Source: a virus. From it: a stretch of 22,637 nucleotides of DNA. The notes under the pieces are model-generated. The model had not been told where the DNA came from. It saw only the letters and a program-made list of their open reading frames with translations, and did not search any database. The translations under genes were made by a program, and so were the position numbers. The DNA lies in IMG/VR virus record IMGVR_UViG_3300025301_002500, positions 1 through 22,637 of that record. The stretch is one strand, 5' to 3'. This document shows positions 1 to 6,152 of this stretch, in pieces; the first letter of the stretch is position 1, and each line of letters starts with the position of its first letter.

Positions 1-1
1 C

Positions 2-123
2 ACCAGTGTGTTGGAGGGAATGAACAACAAGATCAAGGTGATCAAGCGGGTGGCCTACGGCTACCGGGATAACGACTACTTCTTTCTGAAGATAAAAGCA
101 GCATTTCCCGGTAAAGCGCGATG
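2..123 (+). pseudogene. ISL3-family transposase, C-terminal end (cut by window start)
   Basis: Reading frame 2 from the first base gives 40 residues ending in TGA at 121-123. They include LEGMNNKIKVIKR, then AYGYRDNDYFFLKIKAAF, which I recognise as the C-terminal end of ISL3-type (IS204/IS1001/IS1165) DDE transposases. The Glu of LEG-NNKIK is in the position of the family's last catalytic acid. The gene is cut by the window edge, so whether it is intact cannot be told. It runs opposite to the prophage genes. The stop codon is followed almost at once by phage sequence, so the IS end is either inside the last codons or deleted. Confidence 0.8.
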
Positions 124-135
124 AACCTTTTTTGG
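110..135. other. IS/prophage junction
   Basis: Minus-strand phage coding runs up to about 128, and plus-strand transposase coding ends at 123. Read from the phage side, the IS would begin GGTTCATCGCGC, so the terminal inverted repeat may overlap the last transposase codons with the terminus near 127. ISL3 elements usually make 8-bp duplications; the 8 bases after 127 (TTTTTTGG) would be the copy on this side. This is an inference, because the other IS end is outside the window. Confidence 0.5.
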
Positions 136-160
136 CCGGTTTGATGTATCGCTTGGTCAC
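128..160 (-). pseudogene. DUF2635-like tail gene, N-terminal stub interrupted by IS
   Basis: A GTG at 158-160 lies 2 bases after the DUF1834 stop and is preceded by AGGAGG with 7 bases of spacing. It opens a frame reading VTKRYIKPAKK before the IS begins. Short proteins of the Mu gp38/DUF2635 type start in a similar way (basic, xVKPA) and sit at exactly this place, between gp37 and the tail sheath gene. Only about 11 codons remain here. The gene should continue on the far side of the IS if this was a simple insertion. The family assignment rests on position plus a few residues. Confidence 0.5.
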
Positions 161-162
161 GG

Positions 163-714
163 TTATGCCTCCTGGTTACCCGTGGGGATTTCTGCATAGG
201 TCTCAGTAGCCGGGCCATCGCCCACCTCGTGGGTGGCGCTGTAGATGGCGAAATCAGCCAGCTGTGAAATATCGGCATGGCTCAGGTTCACCGCCTGCTG
301 CCAGCTCACCGCCCACAACGCCATACCGTTGCGGTCTGACCCGCCGCTGTAGAGATTGTCTGCGGCGATGTTTTCCGGGCGCTGCATGCTGTTCAGCCCC
401 CAGTCGTTACCCTTCACCAGGCGCATCAGGGCCTCGGTGTAGTCCAGAGCCACGACATCTCGGTTTGCGCCCGGCACGTCTTTCACTACCAGGTAAGCGA
501 CCCAGCGCACGCGCACCTGGTTGGTTCGGTTGTCTACCAGGGCCGGGATCTGCACGGCCGCAACCAGCACAGCCGGTGCCCGGCGGCTCACGCGCTTCAG
601 CTCTTCCATGTCAAAGCGGCCGCCGTGGGTCTGGCAGTCTTTCAGCTCTGGCAGCGCGGCCTTGATGGTCGCCACGATGGCGTCTCTGACCTGGTTGATG
701 TCTCCGGTTTTCAT
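163..714 (-). CDS. DUF1834 / Mu gp37-like protein
   Basis: This 183-residue protein starts MKTGDINQVRDAIVATIKAALP, typical of DUF1834 (Mu gp37) proteins. They act in virion assembly between head completion and the tail sheath gene; their exact job is not established. No signal peptide or membrane segment is visible. The central part carries VLVAAVQIPALVDN and WVAYLVVKDV, which fits a small beta-rich head-tail or tail-terminator fold, but that is inference. Its ATG overlaps the stop of the upstream virion morphogenesis gene (ATGA, 711-714). The last codons carry the AGGAGG that serves the next, IS-broken gene, so this is the last intact phage gene before the insertion. Confidence 0.8.
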   Translation of the reverse strand: MKTGDINQVRDAIVATIKAALPELKDCQTHGGRFDMEELKRVSRRAPAVLVAAVQIPALVDNRTNQVRVRWVAYLVVKDVPGANRDVVALDYTEALMRLVKGNDWGLNSMQRPENIAADNLYSGGSDRNGMALWAVSWQQAVNLSHADISQLADFAIYSATHEVGDGPATETYAEIPTGNQEA

Positions 715-1172
715 GCTTGCTCCAGGTGCCGGTCCAGCCAGGCGTCTGCCTCGGCCTGGATATCGGCCAGATCATTATCGGAAAAGCCCAGGTATGGGCG
801 AGCCGGTACACCTGCAGGCCCTGGGGCCATGTCCGGCGTACCGCCGTGCTGGTGGATGGCGGCGTACACCAGGTTTGAGCCAACCAGCACTTGGCCGCGC
901 TGAACCTCAAACGTGATGCTGTCAATCAAATCGCCTTCGCCTTCCAGGGGCGATTTGCCGCCTTTTCGACTGGCGGCGTAGTCGTCAGACCAAGGCGCCC
1001 AGGGCGTACCATCCGGGGCCTCTTTGTCGGAGCTGAGGCGCCGGCGGGTCTGGCTCTCCACCAGGCTGCCCAGCTGCTCGCCCAACTGATCAAGCTCGGG
1101 GTTGGCCAACCGATCAATACGCCGCTGCAGGCGCTCGATGCCGGAGAAATCCGTGGTCAGCGCAATGCTCAC
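711..1172 (-). CDS. Phage virion morphogenesis protein (Phage_tail_S, Mu G-like)
   Basis: This 153-residue protein has the family pattern: an N-terminal helical part (FSGIERLQRRIDRL), then RRRLSSDKEAPDGTPWAPWS, then LIDSITFEV, VLVGSNLVYAAIHQHGG and a C-terminal PARPYLGFSD. The PDGTPWAPWS and YAAIHQHGG blocks are diagnostic of the virion morphogenesis/tail completion family. It acts at the head-tail joining stage. The start is GTG at 1170-1172, with AGGAGG 5 bases upstream. The nearby ATG at 1172-1174 is out of frame. It overlaps the DUF1320 stop (GTGA). In Mu the G gene lies between F and I; here it is after gp36, an arrangement seen in other Mu-like phages. Confidence 0.88.
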   Translation of the reverse strand: MSIALTTDFSGIERLQRRIDRLANPELDQLGEQLGSLVESQTRRRLSSDKEAPDGTPWAPWSDDYAASRKGGKSPLEGEGDLIDSITFEVQRGQVLVGSNLVYAAIHQHGGTPDMAPGPAGVPARPYLGFSDNDLADIQAEADAWLDRHLEQA

Positions 1173-1585
1173 ATCAGCCTCCTGTTACGGCCCCACCGGC
1201 GCGGGCGGGACGTGATCTCGGGCTTGATGCTGGCCGGGGCGCTCTGGTCAACGCCCAGGCTTACCTCGCCCTTGGCGATGGAGCGCAGCAGCTGCACCGC
1301 TTTCTCGCGACGGGTCCGGCGTTGCTCGGTGGCGGTGTCGGCCTCTGGCGAGAGGGTGTCAAAGGCGATATCCACGGCCAGCTTGGTCAGGATGCGCGGC
1401 ACGAACGGCAGGGGCAGCCGGTACTGCTGGCCCACATAGGTGTCGATCTCGGCGTCTGCATCCTCCAGGGCCTGCTCGACCACTTCGGCGTCCACCTGGT
1501 TGTCGCCGTCACGGTCGGCGGCGATCAGCAGGGCGTCTTCGCCGAAGCGGGTCTGCAGGTCCTGGAGCGTGGCGTACACAGCCAT
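1169..1585 (-). CDS. DUF1320 / Mu gp36-like protein
   Basis: The 138 residues begin MAVYATLQDLQTRFGEDALL, then DADAEIDTYVGQQYRLPLP and LTKLAVDIAFDTL. This is the standard DUF1320 (gp36) pattern of a small helical protein resembling head-tail connector adaptors of other tailed phages. A role at the portal-tail interface is inferred from that resemblance. It starts with ATG one base after the stop of the upstream gene and overlaps the next gene by 4 bases. The C-terminus is Arg-rich (ITSRPRRWGRNRRLM) after the conserved helical core. Nothing in it looks damaged. Confidence 0.88.
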   Translation of the reverse strand: MAVYATLQDLQTRFGEDALLIAADRDGDNQVDAEVVEQALEDADAEIDTYVGQQYRLPLPFVPRILTKLAVDIAFDTLSPEADTATEQRRTRREKAVQLLRSIAKGEVSLGVDQSAPASIKPEITSRPRRWGRNRRLM

Positions 1586-1586
1586 A

Positions 1587-2129
1587 TCAGGCCTCCTGGC
1601 CTCCGGCCGGGCGCACGACCAGGCGCGGCTCGTTCTGGATGGCCTCCAGCTGCTCGTCGGTCAGCCGGCGGGTGTCCAGGACTGTCTCGGTCTGGCCAAA
1701 CTGGAAGCCGGCCCGGCGGAAGCTCGGCGTGGTGGAGCGCACGGCAATGCGCTTTACTTCGGGCTCCCTGGATTCTTCGGGCTCTTTGGCCGCTTCTTTC
1801 CCGTTGTCCGCCTTCGGTTTCTCTTCCGAATCCTTGGTGTTGTCACTGTCGCCCCCGTCATCTGCCGGTGATGCCTGGTCGCCCTCCTGGTTGTCCGGGG
1901 CGGCGGTGGATGCCTGCTCTTTGGCGGGCTCCTGGTTCTTGGCATCGTCCTGGGGCTTGTCACCTTCCTGGGGAGCGCTGGCGTCCTGCGCTTTGTCCTG
2001 GTCCTGGCTCTGCGCAGCATCCTGCGGCTTCACCTCATCCTGGGTGCTGTCGCCTTCCTGCGGCTTGGCTTCCTGCTTTTGCGCTGCAGGCTTGGTGCTT
2101 TTGTTCTTGCTCGCGTTGGTGGCAGCCAT
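1587..2129 (-). CDS. FluMu_N-domain (gp35-like) protein with long disordered acidic N-terminus
   Basis: The 180-residue product has two parts. Residues 1 to about 125 are low complexity, almost only A, K, Q, D, E, P, S, T, with recurring PQEGD, PQD and QDQDKAQD-like units. The C-terminal ~55 residues (IAVRST, SFRRAGFQFG, RRLTDEQLEAI, EPRLVV) match the FluMu_N/HI1506 type found after the major head gene in Mu-like phages. I start it at ATG 2127-2129, which has AGGAGG 5 bases upstream; a TTG six codons earlier is less likely. The gene follows the terminator-like hairpin at 2161-2188, so it depends on read-through or an unseen promoter. Its function is unknown. Confidence 0.75.
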   Translation of the reverse strand: MAATNASKNKSTKPAAQKQEAKPQEGDSTQDEVKPQDAAQSQDQDKAQDASAPQEGDKPQDDAKNQEPAKEQASTAAPDNQEGDQASPADDGGDSDNTKDSEEKPKADNGKEAAKEPEESREPEVKRIAVRSTTPSFRRAGFQFGQTETVLDTRRLTDEQLEAIQNEPRLVVRPAGGQEA

Positions 2130-2160
2130 CACGGCCTCCTGTCTCAAAGGTTTAGGCTTT

Positions 2161-2188
2161 AAAAATGGCCGGCCTCAGCCGGCCATTT
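2161..2188 (-). terminator. Intrinsic terminator after the major head gene
   Basis: On the minus strand, AAATGGCCGGC and GCCGGCCATTT form a perfect 11-bp stem with loop TGAG, followed by a short T run (five Ts counting those in the stem). It starts 25 bases after the major head protein stop. A terminator directly behind the most heavily expressed head gene would lower expression of gp35-gp37 relative to the capsid. Confidence 0.8.
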
Positions 2189-2212
2189 CTGGGTCACGTC
2201 AGGCCTGGGTTA

Positions 2213-3133
2213 TCAGCCCTGGCCGGTGGAGCCGTAGGCCATCTGCCAGAAGCTGAAGCCAGCAGCGCCACGGGCTTCCGCGCCGTACAGGTATTTCTTT
2301 TTCAGGAACACGTTGTCGCTGTTCATGTCGGTCTGGCTCACGAACGTGGGCGCTTTGCGCTCCTGGTAGATGAACGGCTTGACCGGCTTGGTGGTATCCA
2401 GCAGGTACCACGCGGTGTCGGATGTCAGGCGGGCAGACACCACCACCTTGGCCGTGTTCTTGTAGGGGTTAACCTTGCCGTCTTCGAGGCGATCCGAGTT
2501 CATCAGCGCCCGAGCCGTGTCTTCCAGGGCCGGCGGTACCAGCAGCACGTTGGGCTTGATGTTCAGCGGGCGCTCTTCGTCATCCTTCATCTTGCGCAGG
2601 GCCGTGCGGGCGGCACCAAGCGAGGCCTGTGCAGCCGCCAGGGTAGCGTGACTCAAGGGCGCGACACCCTTGTTGCTGACGCTCACGGTGCTGCCATCTT
2701 TCTTGCCAACCGGGTGGTCGGTGTCGAAGAACGGCTGGCCGTCATACGCCAGTTCGGTGAAGCCTGCGTTTACCAGGTCAAACACCAGTTCATCCGGCAG
2801 GTGCGCGGAGCTGTAGCCGGCCATCTCGGCCTCGGGACCGTAGATGCCCAGGGAGTCGTCTTCGATGTCGTTGCGGTCCACCTCAATGGTGGCTTCAAAG
2901 TCATCGTTGATTAGGGTGTAGCCCTGGCCCTTCAGCTGCTTGACCACCTTTTCACCGACCCACTTACGCATGGCCGGGAAGCGTTCCATCCACTTGTAGC
3001 GGTTCTCACCGGAGGTGGATGTAACCTTCATGGCGATTTCCTGCCATTCCGGCTCGGCGGCTTTCAGGGCTCGGTTAAACGTGGTCTTCAGGTTGATGAA
3101 GATCCCGTCGAGTGCGCTCTTGTTTACAATCAC
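2213..3133 (-). CDS. Major head (capsid) protein, Mu gpT family
   Basis: This 306-residue protein is recognisable as Mu-like major head subunit gpT: N-terminal LDGIFINLKTTFNRAL, then YKWMERFPAMRKWVGEK, FEATIEVDRNDIEDDSLGIY, FFDTDHPVG, NVLLVPPALEDTARAL and the C-terminal GFSFWQMAYGSTG. It should adopt the HK97-type capsid fold and build the icosahedral shell. The GTG start at 3131-3133 has GGAG 7 bases upstream and lies 12 bases after the cement-protein stop. A strong hairpin terminator follows. Its place after protease/scaffold and cement genes is canonical. Confidence 0.95.
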   Translation of the reverse strand: MIVNKSALDGIFINLKTTFNRALKAAEPEWQEIAMKVTSTSGENRYKWMERFPAMRKWVGEKVVKQLKGQGYTLINDDFEATIEVDRNDIEDDSLGIYGPEAEMAGYSSAHLPDELVFDLVNAGFTELAYDGQPFFDTDHPVGKKDGSTVSVSNKGVAPLSHATLAAAQASLGAARTALRKMKDDEERPLNIKPNVLLVPPALEDTARALMNSDRLEDGKVNPYKNTAKVVVSARLTSDTAWYLLDTTKPVKPFIYQERKAPTFVSQTDMNSDNVFLKKKYLYGAEARGAAGFSFWQMAYGSTGQG

Positions 3134-3145
3134 TGTCGTTCTCCT

Positions 3146-3547
3146 TTACTCGACCCAGACGCCGCCAGACTCGACAGCCAGCACCTTGCCCGATGCAGAG
3201 CGGGTGCCTGCGCCGTCGGTACCGGCAACGGTCTCGTCGTCCAGAATGAAACAGTTTTTACCGACCAGATCCTGACCCACGGGGTCAGTGCCGGAGTTCT
3301 GCCAGAGGAAGGCCTGGCCACGGCGCACGCGCACAAAGGCGTCACCATCGGCACCACCGCTGTTGTCCACGTGTTCCTCGGCACGGCCGATGTAGGTCAG
3401 GCCGGTAGCTTCGGAGCCCGGTACCAGCATGCCGCTGGCATTCACGGCCACCTGGGCCCCCATGAAGATTTCCGCGCCGGCGGCCACGGCAAACGGGATC
3501 AGCTCGCCGTCACGGTTCGGGGTCATACGGTCTTGGGTGAGTGCCAT
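3146..3547 (-). CDS. Capsid cement / decoration protein (DUF2190-like)
   Basis: The 133-residue, Gly/Val/Ala-rich beta protein begins MALTQDRMTPNRDGELIPF, then AAGAEIFMGAQVAVN and LTYIGRAEEHVDNSGG, ending GKVLAVESGGVWVE. This pattern belongs to small proteins encoded between protease/scaffold and major capsid genes in Mu-like phages, usually annotated as capsid cement or DUF2190-like. It would bind the outside of the capsid shell. The start overlaps the protease stop (TAATG at 3545-3549), and the major head gene begins 12 bases downstream. A structural role is strongly suggested by position; the decoration role is inferred. Confidence 0.75.
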   Translation of the reverse strand: MALTQDRMTPNRDGELIPFAVAAGAEIFMGAQVAVNASGMLVPGSEATGLTYIGRAEEHVDNSGGADGDAFVRVRRGQAFLWQNSGTDPVGQDLVGKNCFILDDETVAGTDGAGTRSASGKVLAVESGGVWVE

Positions 3548-4620
3548 TACGCCAGCCCTCCGTAGGTTTTGAGATCCTCTTCGGAGTTGCCAAACATGCC
3601 GGCAATCTCGCGGGTCTCTGCGTTAAGGGCCTTTGAATCGCCGGGCACGTCCCGACCATCCAGCCCGGAATCCCCAGTGATTGCCGGGGCGCTGGCCACG
3701 AAGTCCTGGAAGCGCTTCAGACCGCCATCAGTGCGACACTGAGCCTTGTGGTACTCCACGGTGGCCGGGGCAATCTTGCCGTCTTCCACTGCCTGGTTAA
3801 TGGCGGTGTCGATGGCGTCGGTCTGGCGCTTCTCCTCGATGTCGGCCAGCTTCTTCTCCGCGTTGGCGGCGCGAGTCTGGGCCTGGTCGAAGTCGGCGCG
3901 GGGCACGTACTTGTCGAGGCTGGGGGTCACCTCACGGTTTTTCGCGGTTTCCAGGTCTTCCTGAATCCGGTTCAGAGCAGTCAATGCCTGCTGCTCTGTT
4001 GCGTCTTCAGGCAGACCCAGCCGCTTGAGCAGTTCTTTCCACACGGGGAATTCCTCCTGGTGGGTTTGCTGGTTCAGCGCTTTCAGCGCCAGGTTGGGTT
4101 GGTTGGTCAGGCCCGCGCTGGTCAGCCGTACAATCTGGCGCTCGTCGCGGGTAAACAGGAAAACGGGGGAGAGGTAGCGGTATTCCTTCGCCTTCAGCTG
4201 CTCGGCAGCCTTGGGAGTCCATTCAAAGCGGCCCCACACGGAGCCCTCGCGCACTTCCATTTCTTTCACCCAGGCCGCTGCCGGGGCGTCCTCGCCTTTC
4301 GGGGCTCGGTGCTCGCTGGCGTGCTCCCAGTCAATGACCAGGTCCATGCCGCGCAGGATGAACTGATCCACCACAGCCTGGGGGTTGGGGTTGCGCCAGG
4401 TCCGGCCATCGCGGCCGGTCAGCACCTCCCCAGCGGGTAGCAGCTCCACCCACTCCGGCACCTCGCCAGGGGGCAGCTCAACATTCAGCGCCAGGCGCTC
4501 GCCCGGGGCCGGCTCGGTGTTTAGGGCCTTGGCCAGGCCAACGCTCGGAGCCGATGCGAGACCCAGGGCAATGGCGGTGGCCATGGAGCGGCCGGTGTGA
4601 AGTACAAGTGTCTTAGTCAT
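3547..4620 (-). CDS. Phage protease/scaffold protein, Mu gpI family
   Basis: This 357-residue protein has the Mu I pattern: WVELLPAGEVLTGRDGRTW, then VIDWEHASEHRAP with the conserved His of the protease, AAAWVKEMEV, RYLSPVFLF and LTSAGLTNQPNLALKALN. From about residue 190 it becomes charged and helical (heptad-like near 240-290), as expected of the internal scaffold segment. The protease matures the prohead and itself. The first ~35 residues (MATAIALGLASAPSVGLAKA within them) resemble a hydrophobic leader and are not typical of the family. There is no Shine-Dalgarno before the ATG, although the leader is strikingly conserved with that of the endopeptidase gene. It is the first gene of the head operon. 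Confidence 0.88.
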   Translation of the reverse strand: MTKTLVLHTGRSMATAIALGLASAPSVGLAKALNTEPAPGERLALNVELPPGEVPEWVELLPAGEVLTGRDGRTWRNPNPQAVVDQFILRGMDLVIDWEHASEHRAPKGEDAPAAAWVKEMEVREGSVWGRFEWTPKAAEQLKAKEYRYLSPVFLFTRDERQIVRLTSAGLTNQPNLALKALNQQTHQEEFPVWKELLKRLGLPEDATEQQALTALNRIQEDLETAKNREVTPSLDKYVPRADFDQAQTRAANAEKKLADIEEKRQTDAIDTAINQAVEDGKIAPATVEYHKAQCRTDGGLKRFQDFVASAPAITGDSGLDGRDVPGDSKALNAETREIAGMFGNSEEDLKTYGGLA

Positions 4621-4627
4621 GGGGCCA

Positions 4628-4684
4628 CACTATCGGCGCCGTGCCGATGGCGTGGTCATGAGGGAGTTCAGGGGTGGTTTTCAG
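4628..4684 (-). promoter_or_regulatory. Late promoter PI: activator-type element plus -10-like box (copy 1)
   Basis: A 27-base block at 4658-4684 (plus strand ATGAGGGAGTTCAGG..., ending GGTTTTCAG) recurs with one change at 11843-11869. Both copies lie 38 bases before a start codon. Between block and ATG, CGCCGATA (minus strand, 4631-4638) also recurs at the same distance. GATAGT could be a -10 box; transcription would then begin almost at the ATG, and the 27-base block would sit near -37 to -63, where Mor and C bind in Mu. No -35 is evident for this proximal model. Confidence 0.6.
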
Positions 4685-4740
4685 GGTGGCGGGGCGCCAC
4701 AAAAAGAAGGGCCGCTGCGGGAGCGGTCATTGGCAGAGGC

Positions 4741-4769
4741 AGATTATCGGACGCGCCCATGGTTGGCAA
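4741..4769 (-). promoter_or_regulatory. Possible sigma70-type promoter upstream of the protease gene
   Basis: On the minus strand GATTGCCAAC is followed, 17 bases after TTGCCA, by TAATCT. The same arrangement (GATTGCCAAC, 17 bases, TATTCT) occurs at 11890-11918. Transcripts from here would carry a leader of about 115 bases. It could be a second promoter or a conserved activator-related site. Confidence 0.5.
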
Positions 4770-4901
4770 TCGCCCGCGAGGGCATTTAACACCCATTTAA
4801 AAACGTTTTTTGGGGTTCTGCCCCTGCCATGGTAGCCCCAAGCCCTTTAAGGGGCTTCTAGGGCTTCTGAGGGCGTTTTTATTTTTGGCGGGTTTTCGGC
4901 G
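4770..4901. other. Gene-free end of the packaging operon with alternative hairpins
   Basis: Behind the MuF-like stop at 4902 there is no gene. The segment holds repeated AGCCCC/AAGCCCT words and their complements (4835-4867), which allow several mutually exclusive hairpins, and a small GGGG-CAGAA-CCCC hairpin (4813-4825) near an A-run/T-run. I see no clean intrinsic terminator, although a termination function would fit the position ahead of a late promoter. Confidence 0.4.
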
Positions 4902-6152
4902 TTAATCGCGGATCGTTTCGCCTCGGTTTCGGATCTGCTGCAGCTGCTCGTCACTCACCGGCTCCAGGGCTTCCAGGGCCAGCTTTTCCGCCTCGTCATC
5001 ACGGCGGACGGTGGCGGCCCACCACTGGTTGCCGCGCTGGTGCAGAACAACCAGGGTGCGATCATCCTGCCGGATGGCTTCGCCAGCACTCAGGATCTCC
5101 GGCAACGCCCGGTAGTCTCCCACGGCCACGGAGCGGCCACCACTTGCGGCGGCCGGTGTCAGCCGCACCACCTGGCTTTTCGCGCCCAGGGCCTGCTGGG
5201 CCCTGCGGCCAATCACGCCGGCCGGCAGTTCACCCGCAGGCTTGGCCGCCCACTCGTCCAGGATCGGCGAGGCCATGACATCCCGAACGGTTGCCCGCGC
5301 CAGGCGCTGATCCACCGTGTCGGCCTTGTCGGCCAGCTGGCCGCGCAGCACGCGCACCCGATCCTGCCCCGGGTTGGAGGACCAAGCGGGATGCAGCCCC
5401 TGGTCTACCTGGGTGATCTCGCCGGTGCGGCGGTTGGTGTAACTGACCGTCTCGGTGGGCGGCGGCTCCCGGCGCACTGGCATCACCTGGCGTTGCCTGC
5501 GGCCGGTTGGCAGCCCGGTCTCCGGGTTGATCTCCAGCTCTGCCATGGGTTTCTGTATGCCTTCACGCTCCATGCGCTCGGCCTCGGTGCGCGACACCTG
5601 GCGCACCCGGCACTTGCAGCCGTAGCCGTTGGGCGGCATGTGGTCCCGCCACCAGGGGTGGTCTACCGGCAGCAGCGTGCCTGCCCACTTCACGTGCTCA
5701 TCCCGGTGGTTCTCACTGGGCCCCAGCTCATACAGCAGGAATGGCAGGGTTTCCTTGGTACGCTGCGCCCGTTGCCACTGGCCGGCGGCCCGGGCGCTGC
5801 GCAGGTTGGACTGGTAAATGGTTTTCAGGCGGCGGGGTGAGCCCAGCTGCACCTCCTCACGCTCGCCGGTTTCCGGGTCGATCAGCTCCTTAACGCCCCA
5901 CCAGCCTTTTTTCTGCAGCTTGGGTTTCACCTCGGCTGCAAAGTCCCGGAAGGTTTTACCCTCGGCCAGGGCTTCATCCAGCCCGGCACGGATGTCGTCC
6001 AGGATGTCCAGTTTCATGGCCTTGGCCACGGTGAACGCGTGGGCGTGCTCCTGGCCCCATACGTCCCGGTAATCGAAACCTACCCGCAGATCCTTGTCGC
6101 GGAAGTAGTCCAGAGCGTCACGGGGAACCGGGCCTGCGCTGAAGTTGGCCAT
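4902..6152 (-). CDS. MuF-like head morphogenesis protein (Mu gp30/F)
   Basis: The 416 residues begin with a MuF/SPP1-gp7 domain: FRDKDLRVGFDYRDVWGQEH, AMKLDILDDIRAGLDEAL and TFRDFAAEVKPKL, then IYQSNLRSARAAGQW and the Cys/Gly signature PPNGYGCKCRVRQVS near residue 180-195. MuF proteins are minor head proteins bound near the portal and packaged with DNA. From about residue 300 a separate domain follows (VVRLTPAAA, DYRALPEILSAGEAI, RTLVVLHQRGNQWWAATV). This resembles the small nuclease-fold (PBECR-type) tails often fused to MuF; that reading is inference. The ATG overlaps the portal stop (TGATG). Confidence 0.88.
   Translation of the reverse strand: MANFSAGPVPRDALDYFRDKDLRVGFDYRDVWGQEHAHAFTVAKAMKLDILDDIRAGLDEALAEGKTFRDFAAEVKPKLQKKGWWGVKELIDPETGEREEVQLGSPRRLKTIYQSNLRSARAAGQWQRAQRTKETLPFLLYELGPSENHRDEHVKWAGTLLPVDHPWWRDHMPPNGYGCKCRVRQVSRTEAERMEREGIQKPMAELEINPETGLPTGRRQRQVMPVRREPPPTETVSYTNRRTGEITQVDQGLHPAWSSNPGQDRVRVLRGQLADKADTVDQRLARATVRDVMASPILDEWAAKPAGELPAGVIGRRAQQALGAKSQVVRLTPAAASGGRSVAVGDYRALPEILSAGEAIRQDDRTLVVLHQRGNQWWAATVRRDDEAEKLALEALEPVSDEQLQQIRNRGETIRD

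Noticed and set aside
2165-2914. Long plus-strand open frames opposite the head and terminase genes (also 8311-9423, 19785-20534)
   Set aside because: Antisense shadows in GC-rich DNA; their translations have no recognisable domain, and the minus-strand genes are certain.
4835-4867. H-type pseudoknot from interleaved AGCCCC/GGGGCT and AAGCCCT/AGGGCTT
   Set aside because: On the transcribed strand the last loop would have zero bases across a 7-bp stem, which is not sterically reasonable; alternative simple hairpins are more likely.
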